47,275 bases of DNA, taken from the NCBI GenBank assembly GCA_035548125.1, contig DASZTV010000075.1, positions 1 to 47,275 of the forward strand. Reading direction: 5' to 3'. Made by a program: the position numbers and the translations under genes. This DNA comes from DASZTV01 sp035548125. GTDB taxonomy: Bacteria; Actinomycetota; Actinomycetes; JAFAQI01. Of the stretch, positions 1 through 8,500 are shown piece by piece. Each line of letters begins with the position of its first letter. Position 1 is the first letter of the stretch. The notes under the pieces were generated by a model that saw only the letters and a program-made list of their open reading frames with translations, ran no database searches and was not told the DNA's origin.

Positions 1-1351
1 CGGACTCGGCATCCGGCTTGCCCACGCACGCGGCCTGCGTGACGTCCGGGTGCTGCAACAGCACCTCTTCGACGTCGCGCGGGTAGACGTTGAACCCGCC
101 GCGGATGATCAGGTCCTTGAGCCGGTCGACGATCGTGAGGAGGCCCTCGTCGTCGAACCGTCCGACGTCACCGGTGTGCAACCAACCTCCCCGCAGCGCG
201 AACTCGGTCGCCTCCGGGTCGTTCCAGTAGCCCTTCATGATGCTCGGGCTCTGGACGCACACCTCGCCCTCCTCACCGGCCGGAAGGATGTGGCCTTCCT
301 CGTCCTGGATGGTCACCGTCACGCCAGGTAGCGGCTTGCCGACCGTGCCCGGCTTGTTGAAGCCGCGCTTGTTGGCGGTCACGCCGGCGGACGCCTCGGT
401 CAGGCCATACCCCTCGTAGATGTCGACGCCGAGCCGCTGCTGCACTTCCTCGCGCAGCGCCATCGGCAGCGGCGCCGCGCCGGAGCCGAACATCTTCATC
501 GACGACAGGTCGCGCTCCTCGATCGGCAGCGCGAGCACCATCGTCATCATCGACGGCACCATCGCGCTGACCTCGAGCTTGTGCTCCTCGACCAACGTCA
601 CCCACGACGCCGCGTCGAACCAGCGCTGCATGACGCTGAAGCCGCGCTCCTCGCTGTGCATCGACGCGCACACCAGCATCAGGCCGTACGCATGCGACAG
701 CGGAAGCGGCAGCAGCGACCGGGTGTAGCGAACGTCGGAGTCCTTCGCGCTCGTCGCGAGTGAGTTGCCCGCCGACCACAGGCCCTTGTGCGTGAGCATG
801 ACGCCCTTGGAACGGCCCGTCGTACCACCCGTGTAGAGCAGCGCGGCGAGGTCGTCGTCGGCGCGCGGGACGAGCTCGCCGGGCTCGGTCTCCTCGAGTG
901 TCGAGAACGGAATAGTGCCCTCGGGTGCGTCGCCGACGACGATCATCTTCAGGTCGACGCCGTCCATCGCGGACTGCAGCAGCGGCACCAGCTCGGGGGT
1001 GAGGATCGCAGCCTTCGCGCCGGAGTGGACCAGGATGTGGTTGAGCTCGGGTGGGCTGATCAGGAACAGGATCGGCGTGACGACCGCGCCCGCCCGCCAG
1101 ATCGCGTTGTAGGAGACGAACACCTCCGGGGTGTTCATCATCAGTACGACGACGCGGTCACCCGGCTCGACGCCGATCGACTGCAGCCCGGCGGCGAACC
1201 GGTGCGACCGGGCATGCATGTCGGCGGTGCCGTAGTACTTGCCTTCGAAGAACAGCGACTCGTAGTCGCCCATCTGCTCGAAGTGCGAGTCGGCCAACGC
1301 GGCGAGGTTGTAGGTGCCGACGCCGGTCGACCCCTCGGCGGTGGCCGTCAT
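1..1351 (-). CDS. Acyl-CoA synthetase (FadD-type AMP-dependent ligase), 3' end off window
   Basis: This enzyme activates a carboxylic acid to its CoA thioester through an acyl-adenylate, in the cytosol. The visible 450 residues show the family signatures: the phosphate-binding loop TGGTTGRSKG at about residues 174-183, the YGLTE motif at 315-319, the LHTGD motif at 391-395, and the DRLKDLIIRGGFNVYP hinge region at about 409-424. The C-terminal lid with the catalytic lysine lies beyond the left edge, so the gene is partial here, not broken. The start is the ATG at 1349-1351; it overlaps the stop of a 12-codon upstream ORF as ATGA. The sulfatase gene lies upstream on the same strand with a 116-bp gap. 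The substrate cannot be read from sequence; nearby genes suggest a lipid or sterol-like acid (inference). Confidence 0.9.
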   Translation of the reverse strand, partial: MTATAEGSTGVGTYNLAALADSHFEQMGDYESLFFEGKYYGTADMHARSHRFAAGLQSIGVEPGDRVVVLMMNTPEVFVSYNAIWRAGAVVTPILFLISPPELNHILVHSGAKAAILTPELVPLLQSAMDGVDLKMIVVGDAPEGTIPFSTLEETEPGELVPRADDDLAALLYTGGTTGRSKGVMLTHKGLWSAGNSLATSAKDSDVRYTRSLLPLPLSHAYGLMLVCASMHSEERGFSVMQRWFDAASWVTLVEEHKLEVSAMVPSMMTMVLALPIEERDLSSMKMFGSGAAPLPMALREEVQQRLGVDIYEGYGLTEASAGVTANKRGFNKPGTVGKPLPGVTVTIQDEEGHILPAGEEGEVCVQSPSIMKGYWNDPEATEFALRGGWLHTGDVGRFDDEGLLTIVDRLKDLIIRGGFNVYPRDVEEVLLQHPDVTQAACVGKPDAES

Positions 1352-1386
1352 GACGCCGCCACGATCGCGAGCAGGATCCGTTCCAC
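1348..1386 (-). CDS. Possible 12-codon leader ORF upstream of the acyl-CoA synthetase
   Basis: A GGAGG at 1393-1397 lies 6 nt before a GTG at 1386. The frame opened there encodes VERILLAIVAAS and ends in a TGA that overlaps the ATG of the ligase gene as ATGA. The ligase ATG has no convincing ribosome site of its own, so translation may be coupled through this short ORF. No homology is claimed; the ORF is too short to test by composition. Confidence 0.35.
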   Translation of the reverse strand: MERILLAIVAAS

Positions 1387-1467
1387 TTTCACCCTCCGCC
1401 ACTGCCGGTGAACATCTGCTGAGTGGCCTCAATCTAGAGGCAATCGCTCGTCGCCGCCTGAGGGGTG

Positions 1468-3735
1468 TCACTGGGTGGCGATCGCGAACTCCGCCTCGGC
1501 CTGCGGATCGATCGGCGGGTCGCCGTCGACGTCGATCACCACCTGGTGCAGCTCGCCGGTGAAGCGGTACGGCGCGGGGTAGTCGTCACAGACCGGTGCC
1601 GCAGCGCTGTAGCCGATGGTGAGGCCGGCTCCGGTCAGCGAGAACCGCATCGGGGTGAACGGCGCGATGTCGCCCGTCGCGACGACGGCGCCGTCCACCG
1701 ACAACGTTGCCGTTCCGGTGTGCGGCGCGGTACGGGTGAAGCGGAACTCCACGTTGTGTCGGCCCGCGCCGAGTGCCACGGGCGCGGTGAGCCGGTGCTC
1801 GGTGAAGCCGACGTAGTTGTGCACGTAGCGCACCTCGCCGTCGACGATGAACAGCGCCCAGCCGCCGAGCACGTTTCCCTGGGAGGCGAGCACTCCCGAC
1901 GGCGGCGTGCCGCCTCCGGTGACGTCGAAGCTGGCCAGCACCCGGTGCGACCGGTCGCACAACCGGGCGGCGACCGACTCCGGGACCATCGCGGTGCCCG
2001 GGTAGTAGACGTACCGAGAGCGCGCCGGCAGCCCGGTCGGGCGGTCGAGCACCTGGTCGGACAGCGGGCGATCGTCCAGCGGCAGCACCTGGTAGCGGCG
2101 GGCCTCCTCCCACCAGCGCTCCACAAGCTCGGCAAGCAGCGCGGGGTGTTCGGCCGCGAGGTCATGACACTCCGACGGGTCGGCGGTCACGTCGTAGAGC
2201 TCCCACGCGTCGTCGTCGAACCCGTGCGCGGTGTACATCGCGCGGTACGTCACGGCCTTCCAGCCGCGGTGGTAGATCGCCCGGGACCCGAACATCTCGT
2301 AGTACTGCGTCTCGTGCCGATCGGGCGCGTCCGCCGCCGTGAGGGAAGCCGCGAAGCTCGTGCCCTCGACCGGACGTTGCGTGACTCCGTCGATCTGCTC
2401 GGGCGCGGGCAGGCCGAGCACGTCGAGCACGGTCGGCAGCAGGTCGATCGCGTGGACGTACTGCGTGCGTACCGATCCCGGGTCGGGGATGCCGCGCGGC
2501 CAGTGCACGATCAGCGGGTCGGCCACGCCGCCCTCGTGCACCTCCCGCTTCCAGCGACGAAACGGCGTGTTCCCCGCGACGGTCCAGCCCCACGGGTAGT
2601 TGTTGTGCATCCGCGGCCCGCCGATCTCGTCGATCCGCGCGAGCGCCTCGCGGCGCGATCCGCCGGCCGCGTTCCATACCCGTACGTCGTTGACCGAGCC
2701 GGTCAGCCCGCCCTCCGAGCTGGCGCCGTTGTCGGACAGCACGAACACGATCGTGTTGTCGAGGTCGCCGATCCGATCCAGGAACTCGATCAGCCGCCCG
2801 AGGTGATGGTCGGTGTGCGACAGGTAGCCGGCGAACGCCTCCATGTAGCGCGCGTAGAGCCGCTGATGGTCCGGCGCGAGCGAGACCCAGGCGGGCACCC
2901 AGTCCGGGCGCGGCGACAGCTCGGTGTGCGGCGCGACCACGCCCGAGGCGATCTGCCGCGCGAGCGTCCGCTCGCGCCAGACATCCCATCCCTCGTCGAA
3001 GCGGCCGCGGTAGGCCGCGAGCCACTCCGGCGGCGCGTGATGCGGCGAGTGGCACGCGCCGGAGGCGAGATACAGGAAGAACGGTTTCGCCGGATCGACG
3101 TTGCGCAGGTCGGCCACGTAGGAGATCGCCGTATCGACGAGGTCCTCGGTGAGGTGGTAGCCGTCCTCCATCGGGCGCGGCTGCGTGACGAAGTGGTTGT
3201 CGCACACGAGCGCCGGCGCGAACTGGTGGGTCTCCCCGCCCATGAACCCGTAGAACCGCTCGAATCCGCGGCCGAGCGGCCACTGCCGCCGGGAGCCCGC
3301 CAGGTGGGCGTCGTACTCCGGCGTGAGGTGCCACTTGCCGACGGCGTACGACGCGAACCCGTGGGGCACCAGTATCTCGGGCAGCATGCCGTTGGCTCGC
3401 GGGATCGTCGCGTCGTAGCCGGGGAAGCCGGCTGCCAGCTCGATGATGCGGCCCATGCCGTTGGAGTGGTGGTTGCGGCCGGTCAGCACGCAGGCGCGGG
3501 TCGGCGAGCACAGCGCGGTCGTGTGGAAGTTGCGGTAGCGAAGGCCGCGCGCCGCCAGGCCGTCGAGCACCGGAGTCTCGATGTCGGACCCGAAGCAGCC
3601 GAGCTGGGCGAACCCCACGTCGTCGAGGACGATGAACACCACGTTGGGCGTGCCCTCGGCCGCGCGGTGCGGTGGCGGCCACCACGGCGTCGACTCGTCG
3701 TAGTAGCGACCGATCACCCCACCGAAGTCCGCCAC
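1468..3735 (-). CDS. Sulfatase (arylsulfatase family, Cys-type formylglycine enzyme)
   Basis: The product hydrolyses a sulfate ester; the family acts on aryl, sterol or sugar sulfates. The N-terminal half carries the alkaline-phosphatase-like sulfatase fold. Metal-binding Asp residues are in VLDDVG (residues 37-41), and CSPTR at 76-80 provides the cysteine that a formylglycine-generating enzyme converts to the catalytic aldehyde. A C-terminal extension beyond the usual 500-550 residues brings it to 755 aa. I chose the GTG at 3735 because the longer frame from 3906 runs through the divergent TetR gene and its first residues are low-complexity Arg/Val. No signal peptide is seen at this start, so it is probably cytosolic, unlike exported sulfatases. 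There is no clear ribosome site, and the transcript may be leaderless. The substrate is unknown. Confidence 0.88.
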   Translation of the reverse strand: MADFGGVIGRYYDESTPWWPPPHRAAEGTPNVVFIVLDDVGFAQLGCFGSDIETPVLDGLAARGLRYRNFHTTALCSPTRACVLTGRNHHSNGMGRIIELAAGFPGYDATIPRANGMLPEILVPHGFASYAVGKWHLTPEYDAHLAGSRRQWPLGRGFERFYGFMGGETHQFAPALVCDNHFVTQPRPMEDGYHLTEDLVDTAISYVADLRNVDPAKPFFLYLASGACHSPHHAPPEWLAAYRGRFDEGWDVWRERTLARQIASGVVAPHTELSPRPDWVPAWVSLAPDHQRLYARYMEAFAGYLSHTDHHLGRLIEFLDRIGDLDNTIVFVLSDNGASSEGGLTGSVNDVRVWNAAGGSRREALARIDEIGGPRMHNNYPWGWTVAGNTPFRRWKREVHEGGVADPLIVHWPRGIPDPGSVRTQYVHAIDLLPTVLDVLGLPAPEQIDGVTQRPVEGTSFAASLTAADAPDRHETQYYEMFGSRAIYHRGWKAVTYRAMYTAHGFDDDAWELYDVTADPSECHDLAAEHPALLAELVERWWEEARRYQVLPLDDRPLSDQVLDRPTGLPARSRYVYYPGTAMVPESVAARLCDRSHRVLASFDVTGGGTPPSGVLASQGNVLGGWALFIVDGEVRYVHNYVGFTEHRLTAPVALGAGRHNVEFRFTRTAPHTGTATLSVDGAVVATGDIAPFTPMRFSLTGAGLTIGYSAAAPVCDDYPAPYRFTGELHQVVIDVDGDPPIDPQAEAEFAIATQ

Positions 3736-3784
3736 GGTCGGGAGGCTATGCCGCGGCGCGCGTCCAGTCGCTACTGTCAGCCGA

Positions 3785-4441
3785 ATGGCGACGGAGACCG
3801 AACTCGCCACGACCGCCACACCGGGCGGCTCGGCGAGCAGCCGACGGCCGCGGCGTACCCAGGCGGAACGGCGCGCGACGACCCGCCGCGCGCTGCTCGA
3901 CGCCACGCTGGAGGAGCTCGACGAGGTCGGCTACGCCAACCTCACGACGGCCTCCGTGGTTGCCCGCGCCGGGGTGACTCGCGGCGCGCAGGCTCACTAC
4001 TTCGCGACCAAAGCCGAGCTGGTCGTACAGGCGTTGCGGCACATCACCGACCAGCTGATCGACGAGCTGATCGCGCAACCGCCGAAGCGTGCGGACACGA
4101 TGCGCGAGCAGTACGGGCTGCTGCTCAACCGGCTGTGGGAGCTCAACGCGGGGATCGCCTCTACCGCGCTGATCGAGCTGTGGGTCGCCTCCCGTACCGA
4201 CCCGGAGCTGGCTGAGCACCTCGACCGGTTCCAGAAGGAGATCAGCCGCCACCTGCAGGAGACCGCGCAGACCGTCGCGCCGGAGTTCACCGCGCTGCCC
4301 CAGGCGGGCGAGCTGCTGATCAACGGCTTGGCGATCATCCGCGGGCTGTGGCTGCTGCGGGCGGTCACGAGCGAGCGCCGGATCCGGCGGCTCTGGCCGG
4401 CCGCTCGCGACCAGCTCGTCGCGGGGGCCGGCCTTGACTGA
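3785..4441 (+). CDS. TetR-family transcriptional regulator
   Basis: A 218-residue DNA-binding repressor-like protein. The N-terminal helix-turn-helix spans about residues 28-75 (RRALLDATLEELDEVGYANL ... VTRGAQAHYFATKAELV), followed by an all-helical ligand-binding domain with no recognisable specificity. It is divergent from the sulfatase gene with 49 bp between starts, and the ABC permease operon follows on the same strand, so either could be its target (inference). A TACTGT hexamer at 3772-3777 ends only 7 nt before the ATG, and there is no Shine-Dalgarno site, so the mRNA may be leaderless. A strong hairpin starts 4 nt after the stop codon. Confidence 0.92.
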   Translation: MATETELATTATPGGSASSRRPRRTQAERRATTRRALLDATLEELDEVGYANLTTASVVARAGVTRGAQAHYFATKAELVVQALRHITDQLIDELIAQPPKRADTMREQYGLLLNRLWELNAGIASTALIELWVASRTDPELAEHLDRFQKEISRHLQETAQTVAPEFTALPQAGELLINGLAIIRGLWLLRAVTSERRIRRLWPAARDQLVAGAGLD

Positions 4442-4445
4442 ACGC

Positions 4446-4530
4446 AAGAAAACACAAACGTTCTCCGAGTCGCCTCGTGAGCACCCGTCACTGGCTCAGG
4501 AGGCGACTGGCGCAACGTTTGTGTTTTCTT
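4446..4530 (+). terminator. Long-stem hairpin after the TetR gene
   Basis: A perfect 17-bp inverted repeat has arms AAGAAAACACAAACGTT (4446-4462) and its complement at 4514-4530. A second perfect 9-bp stem lies inside it (AGTCGCCTC at 4468-4476 against 4500-4508), with further pairing of TGAG with CTCA towards the loop. It starts 4 nt after the TetR stop, and the 3' arm ends in a T-rich run (GTGTTTTCTT), as an intrinsic terminator would. The A/T-rich outer arms stand out from the GC-rich surroundings. Confidence 0.75.
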
Positions 4531-4544
4531 CCGTACCGGGTGCG

Positions 4545-4571
4545 CACTTACGTGCACACTTGCATGCAAGT
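4545..4571 (+). promoter_or_regulatory. Tandem 12-bp repeats and 14-bp palindrome before the ABC permease operon
   Basis: Two adjacent 12-mers, CACTTACGTGCA (4545-4556) and CACTTGCATGCA (4557-4568), differ only by two purine transitions. The second is part of the perfect palindrome ACTTGCATGCAAGT (4558-4571). They lie 18-44 bp before the permease start, where a repressor or activator would bind. The core ACTTRCRTGC recurs before the substrate-binding-protein gene near 12704-12729. Which regulator binds is not shown; the TetR at 3785 is one candidate. Confidence 0.6.
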
Positions 4572-4588
4572 TGTGGCATGGTGAGGCC

Positions 4589-6502
4589 GTGACGACGTTC
4601 GTCGCTCTCACGCTGGTCGGTCTGGTGACCGGTTGTGTGTACGCGCTGACCGCGGCGGGCCTGGTCGTCACCTACACGACCGCCGGCGTCTTCAACTTCG
4701 CGCAAGGCGCGATGGGAATGATGGGCGCCTTCTCGTTCTGGCAGCTGTGGCAGAAGTGGGATGTCCCGCTCGCCCTCTCGCTGATCATCGTGCTGGGCGT
4801 ATTCGCTCCGCTGTTCGGGATTGCGGTCTCCCGGTTCCTGATCGGGCGTAGCGGAGCCGGCAACGACCAGTCCCTCGCGCTGACCCTGGCGCTGCTGCTC
4901 GTGCTGATCGGTGCCGCCAACGCGATCTGGAAACCGAGCACCGCACGCACCGTCCCGATCTGGGCCGGCCACGGATCGGTGACGATCGGCATCCTCACGA
5001 TCAACGCGATGCAGATCCTGATCATCGCGGCCGCCATCGCGATCGCCGTCGGGCTGCGGCTGCTGTTCACCCACACCCGGCTCGGCATGGCGATGCGCGC
5101 GGCGGTCGACAACCCGGACCTGCTCGCGCTGTACGGCGAGGAGCCGGCGAAGGTCCAGCAGGTCGCCTGGGCGCTGAGCTCGACGCTCGCGGCACTTGCC
5201 GGAGTGCTGCTCGTGCCGCTGGTCCAGATGAACATCCTCAACCTGACCCTGCTGGTCGTGAACGGCTACGCCGCCGCGATGGTCGGACGGTTGCGGAGCC
5301 TGCCTCGTACGACGGTCGGCGCGCTGGTCCTCGGCCTCGCAATCTCCTACGCCGTCGGCTACTCCGCCCAGCTCGGGCTCGACAACCACCAGTCGATCGA
5401 GATCACGCTGCAGCAGGGCATGCCGATGCTGCTGCTGTTCGCGGTCCTCATCGCGCTGCGGCCGGATCCGCTGCGCACCGCGGTCACCGCGGCCCGACGG
5501 CTGCCCACCATCCCCTCTCTCGGCCAGTCGATCGTCGTCGCGGTTGCCGGCCTGGTCGTCGCGATCGTGTTGTCGCAGACCCTCAGCGAGACCAACCTCG
5601 AGACCGCATCCATCGCCGTGGTGATGTCGATCATCGCGGCGTCGCTCGTCCTGCTCACCGGGTACGGCGGCCAGACGTCGCTGTGCGTGCTGACGTTCGC
5701 CGGCGTCGGCGGCTACACGATGTCGAAGCTGGGCTCGCACACCGTGCTCGGCGTGCTGCTCGCCATCGTGATCAGCGCGGCAGTCGGGGCGCTGGTCGCG
5801 CTGCCCACGCTGCGGCTGCGCGGCCTGTATCTCGCCCTCGCGACGTTCGCCTTCGGCGGCATCATGGACATCGCGTTCTTCGGGCAGCGCTTCGGCGACT
5901 CCGGCAGCGTCGAGGTCCACCGGCTTTCGATCCCCGGGCTTAGGCTCGACTCCAACCGCACGTACTTCGTGTTCTGCTGCGCGGTGTTCCTCGCCGTCGG
6001 TGTGGGGCTGCTCGCAGTACGCCGTGGCCGCTACGGCCGCCAGCTCGCCGCGCTCGACGACTCCCCGGCCGCCTGCGCGACGATCGGGCTGCGGATCCCG
6101 CGGCTGAAGCTCGTGGTGTTCGCGGTGTCCTCGGGCCTCGCCGGACTGGCGGGTGCACTCTTCGGCGGCATCGGCGCACAGATCATCAGCACCCAGGACT
6201 TCGCGACGTTGCAGAGCGCGGTGCTCTACCTGCTGCTACGGGTCGGCGGGGTGAAGAGCGTCACCGGTGCGCTGATCGCCGGCGTAGTCACCGCCGTACT
6301 GCCGGTGGTCCAGCAGCACGTGCCGTCGCTCGGCGGGCTCGCGTTCCTCGTGACCGGTGTCGCGTCGCTGTTCGTCGGCCGGTTCCCGGCGGGGATCGCC
6401 GGGTGGTTCGGGCAGGTACTCGCGCCGCGACCGCGGACCCGGCCGGCGATGCCGGCGGTCTACCGCGACGTCGACGACCGGAAGGAGCTCGTCGGTGTCT
6501 GA
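4589..6502 (+). CDS. Branched-chain amino-acid-type ABC transporter permease, LivH-LivM fusion
   Basis: The 637-residue membrane protein joins the two permease subunits of the Liv/HAAT ABC importer class in one chain. Residues 1 to about 285 resemble LivH (GLVVTYTTAGVFNFAQGAMG near the start). After a short linker, residues from about 310 resemble LivM (SLVLLTGYGGQTSLCVLTFAGVG and LPTLRLRGLYLALATFAFGG). It should form the membrane channel with the LivF and LivG ATPases downstream. I prefer the GTG at 4589, where the hydrophobic first helix begins; a TTG at 4571 is an in-frame alternative. The stop overlaps the LivF start by 8 bp. The Liv label gives the fold, not the substrate: such systems also carry aromatic acids, urea, amides and, in actinobacteria, possibly lipid-derived acids. 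Confidence 0.9.
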   Translation: MTTFVALTLVGLVTGCVYALTAAGLVVTYTTAGVFNFAQGAMGMMGAFSFWQLWQKWDVPLALSLIIVLGVFAPLFGIAVSRFLIGRSGAGNDQSLALTLALLLVLIGAANAIWKPSTARTVPIWAGHGSVTIGILTINAMQILIIAAAIAIAVGLRLLFTHTRLGMAMRAAVDNPDLLALYGEEPAKVQQVAWALSSTLAALAGVLLVPLVQMNILNLTLLVVNGYAAAMVGRLRSLPRTTVGALVLGLAISYAVGYSAQLGLDNHQSIEITLQQGMPMLLLFAVLIALRPDPLRTAVTAARRLPTIPSLGQSIVVAVAGLVVAIVLSQTLSETNLETASIAVVMSIIAASLVLLTGYGGQTSLCVLTFAGVGGYTMSKLGSHTVLGVLLAIVISAAVGALVALPTLRLRGLYLALATFAFGGIMDIAFFGQRFGDSGSVEVHRLSIPGLRLDSNRTYFVFCCAVFLAVGVGLLAVRRGRYGRQLAALDDSPAACATIGLRIPRLKLVVFAVSSGLAGLAGALFGGIGAQIISTQDFATLQSAVLYLLLRVGGVKSVTGALIAGVVTAVLPVVQQHVPSLGGLAFLVTGVASLFVGRFPAGIAGWFGQVLAPRPRTRPAMPAVYRDVDDRKELVGV

Positions 6503-7232
6503 CCACGACCTGCTGCCGCCCGCGCCGCCGGCGGCGCTCGAGCTCCGCGGGGTGCGCGCCGGCTACGGCCGGATCTCCGTGCTGCACGACATCGACCTCG
6601 TCGTACCCGCCGGCAGCATCGTGGCGTTGCTCGGGCCCAACGGTGCCGGCAAGACCACCACCCTCGGCGTTGCGAGCGGCCGGATCCGGCCGACGGCGGG
6701 CCACGTTCACGTCGCCGGCGTCCACGTCAACGGCGCGAGCACCGCGGCGCTCGCCCGGGCCGGCGTCTGCCTGATCCCCGAAGGGCGTGGCATCTTTCCC
6801 CGGCTCACCGTCGCGGAGAACCTACGGCTCGTGACCTACTCGGCGGCGTCGTCGGCGCATGACGTGGCGGAGCTGGTGTACGAGCAGTTCCCCCGCCTCG
6901 CCGAACGCCGGCGTCAGGTCGCCGGCACGATGTCCGGTGGCGAGCAGCAGATGCTCGCGATGGCGCGGGCGCTCGCCACGCGGCCGAAGCTGCTGCTGCT
7001 CGACGAGATCTCGATGGGTCTGGCGCCGAAGATCGTCGCCGATCTGTACGAGATCGTCGCCAAGGTCCGGGACAGCGGGATCAGCGTGCTGCTGGTCGAG
7101 CAGTTCGCGCACACTGCGTTGGCGATCGCCGACTACGCCGTTCTGATGGCGGCAGGGCGCATCCTTCGAGTAGGACAACCTGCCGACGTGGCCGATCGGC
7201 TCGACGAGACCTACCTGGGAGAGAGCGCATGA
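6495..7232 (+). CDS. LivF-type ABC transporter ATP-binding protein
   Basis: A 245-residue ATPase that powers the Liv-type importer from the cytosolic side. Seen in order are Walker A GPNGAGKTT (about residues 46-54), the LivF-typical stretch IPEGRGIFPRLTVAENL, the signature MSGGEQQML, Walker B LLLLDEISMGLAP and the H-loop region LLVEQF. The start is the GTG at 6495, with GAAGGAG about 8 nt before it; the longer frame from 6357 only overlaps the permease. The gene ends in an ATGA overlap with the next gene, so the two are probably translated in a coupled way. The binding-protein partner is encoded at 11173-12663. Confidence 0.93.
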   Translation: MSDHDLLPPAPPAALELRGVRAGYGRISVLHDIDLVVPAGSIVALLGPNGAGKTTTLGVASGRIRPTAGHVHVAGVHVNGASTAALARAGVCLIPEGRGIFPRLTVAENLRLVTYSAASSAHDVAELVYEQFPRLAERRRQVAGTMSGGEQQMLAMARALATRPKLLLLDEISMGLAPKIVADLYEIVAKVRDSGISVLLVEQFAHTALAIADYAVLMAAGRILRVGQPADVADRLDETYLGESA

Positions 7233-8500
7233 GATCCCGCCGCGTGCTCACTGCCTCCGTTGCCTCCGCCGCCGCGCTGATGCTGGCGACCGCGCCGGCA
7301 GCTGTCGGCGTGACCGACTCGAAGGCTCATGTGAAGACGGCGCCCGTCGGCTCGCAGCTGGTGGGTTACAGCGCAATCGCCAACGCGCCGGGCGTCGGGA
7401 TCAACGGCATCTACATGGGCGTCTCCCTCGACCTGCCCCAGGCGAGCTCGTCGCTCACCACCGGCGGCGTCGGGGCCGCGCTCGCCTCGATCGCCTGGCC
7501 AGGCGACATCGGCGGCAACGCCGGCACCGCCGTACTCGTCCTCGCCCCGACCGCACCGTCGTGGGTCAAGATCCTCAACGACCCGGTGAAGGCGGAGTCG
7601 CACAGCACGGGCACCCATCACGCGATCAACAAGACGCTGCCCGGCACGGTGATGGAGTCCAGCGCCAGCCACAAGCTGGTGACCGCTTCCTCGCGGACCA
7701 AGCTCGAGGTGCCCGCCCTCGGATCGCTCGGAGTCTTCGAAGGCTCCAGCTCGGCGAAGCTGGTCGGCCCGCACACCATCCGCTCGGTGGCCGACAGCGC
7801 GTTCAGCGACATCAGCCTCGCCGCGGGTCTGATCCAGATCGCCAGCCTGAAGTCCCACGCGGTCGTGGTGAGCAACGGGAAGACCACGCACGGCAACGCG
7901 GCCACCACTGTGGCCGGCGTGAAGATCGCCGGCATCCCCGTAACGATCGACAAGACCGGCATCCACCTGTCGACGTCGGCGATCCCGACCGACGCCGTCA
8001 CGAAGCTGCTGACGAGCACCCTCAAGGCGTTGCACCTGAAGGTGACGTTCACGCCGTCGCTGCACACGAAGGACGGCGGGGCGGCATCATTCGATGCGGG
8101 CGCCCTGGTGCTCAGCTACCACCCGGGCGCGTCGACGTACACGATCACGCTGGGTCGAGCGGCCGCACAGGTCAACGCGACGCCGTCACTTCTGCCTGAC
8201 GCGTTCACGCCACCGCCGGTCAGCACCGGCTCCCCGAGCACGGCACCGGGCGCCGGCGGCGGCGGGTCGGTGGATCTCCCCGGCGGCGACAGCTCGCTCG
8301 GCCCGACTGACGACCAGCCGCCGTCCGTCGCGCACCGGGTGGTCAACCAGGCGAAGTCGATCCTGCTCGCCGGTGGACCGACCGGAGCGATGATCTTCGG
8401 CCTGGTCGCGGCGACTCTGCTCTGCGCGTTCCTGTTGCCGATGATCGCCGGGCGGTTCCTTGACGTTCCCGCAGACGCGGGCTGTGAGGAGGACGAGTGA
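7229..8500 (+). CDS. Exported, C-terminally membrane-anchored protein of unknown function in the ABC operon
   Basis: I do not recognise a characterised function. The 423-residue product has an N-terminal signal peptide (MRSRRV, then an Ala-rich core to about residue 28). A large extracytoplasmic domain rich in Gly, Ala, Ser, Thr and Val follows, then a Pro/Gly/Ser linker (about 320-365), one transmembrane helix at about 386-408 and a short acidic tail. The stretch around SHAVVVSNGKTTHGN and AGVKIAGIPVTIDKTGIHL looks like a beta-rich repeat and vaguely recalls choice-of-anchor P secreted proteins; that is only an impression. It starts inside the stop of livF (ATGA) and its stop overlaps the next start (TGATG). 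The position between two ATPase genes argues that it is an accessory part of the transporter, perhaps a surface receptor or cell-envelope adaptor (inference). Confidence 0.75.
   Translation: MRSRRVLTASVASAAALMLATAPAAVGVTDSKAHVKTAPVGSQLVGYSAIANAPGVGINGIYMGVSLDLPQASSSLTTGGVGAALASIAWPGDIGGNAGTAVLVLAPTAPSWVKILNDPVKAESHSTGTHHAINKTLPGTVMESSASHKLVTASSRTKLEVPALGSLGVFEGSSSAKLVGPHTIRSVADSAFSDISLAAGLIQIASLKSHAVVVSNGKTTHGNAATTVAGVKIAGIPVTIDKTGIHLSTSAIPTDAVTKLLTSTLKALHLKVTFTPSLHTKDGGAASFDAGALVLSYHPGASTYTITLGRAAAQVNATPSLLPDAFTPPPVSTGSPSTAPGAGGGGSVDLPGGDSSLGPTDDQPPSVAHRVVNQAKSILLAGGPTGAMIFGLVAATLLCAFLLPMIAGRFLDVPADAGCEEDE

Noticed and set aside
3736..3906. 57-residue N-terminal extension of the sulfatase from the start at 3906
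   Set aside because: It overlaps the divergent TetR coding region in antisense, is Arg/Val-rich without family similarity, and the sulfatase fold begins soon after the GTG at 3735.
1465..4215. 916-codon plus-strand open frame over the sulfatase gene
   Set aside because: It has the Arg/Ala/Val/Gly shadow composition expected opposite a GC-rich gene and no family signal.
4446..4530. Terminal inverted repeats of an insertion sequence or MITE
   Set aside because: No target duplication or transposase is present, and the other hairpins in the window have unrelated arms.
6000..6200. Frameshift or gene fusion error between LivH and LivM halves
   Set aside because: The reading frame is continuous, with normal coding character through the linker, and single-chain LivHM permeases are known in actinobacteria.
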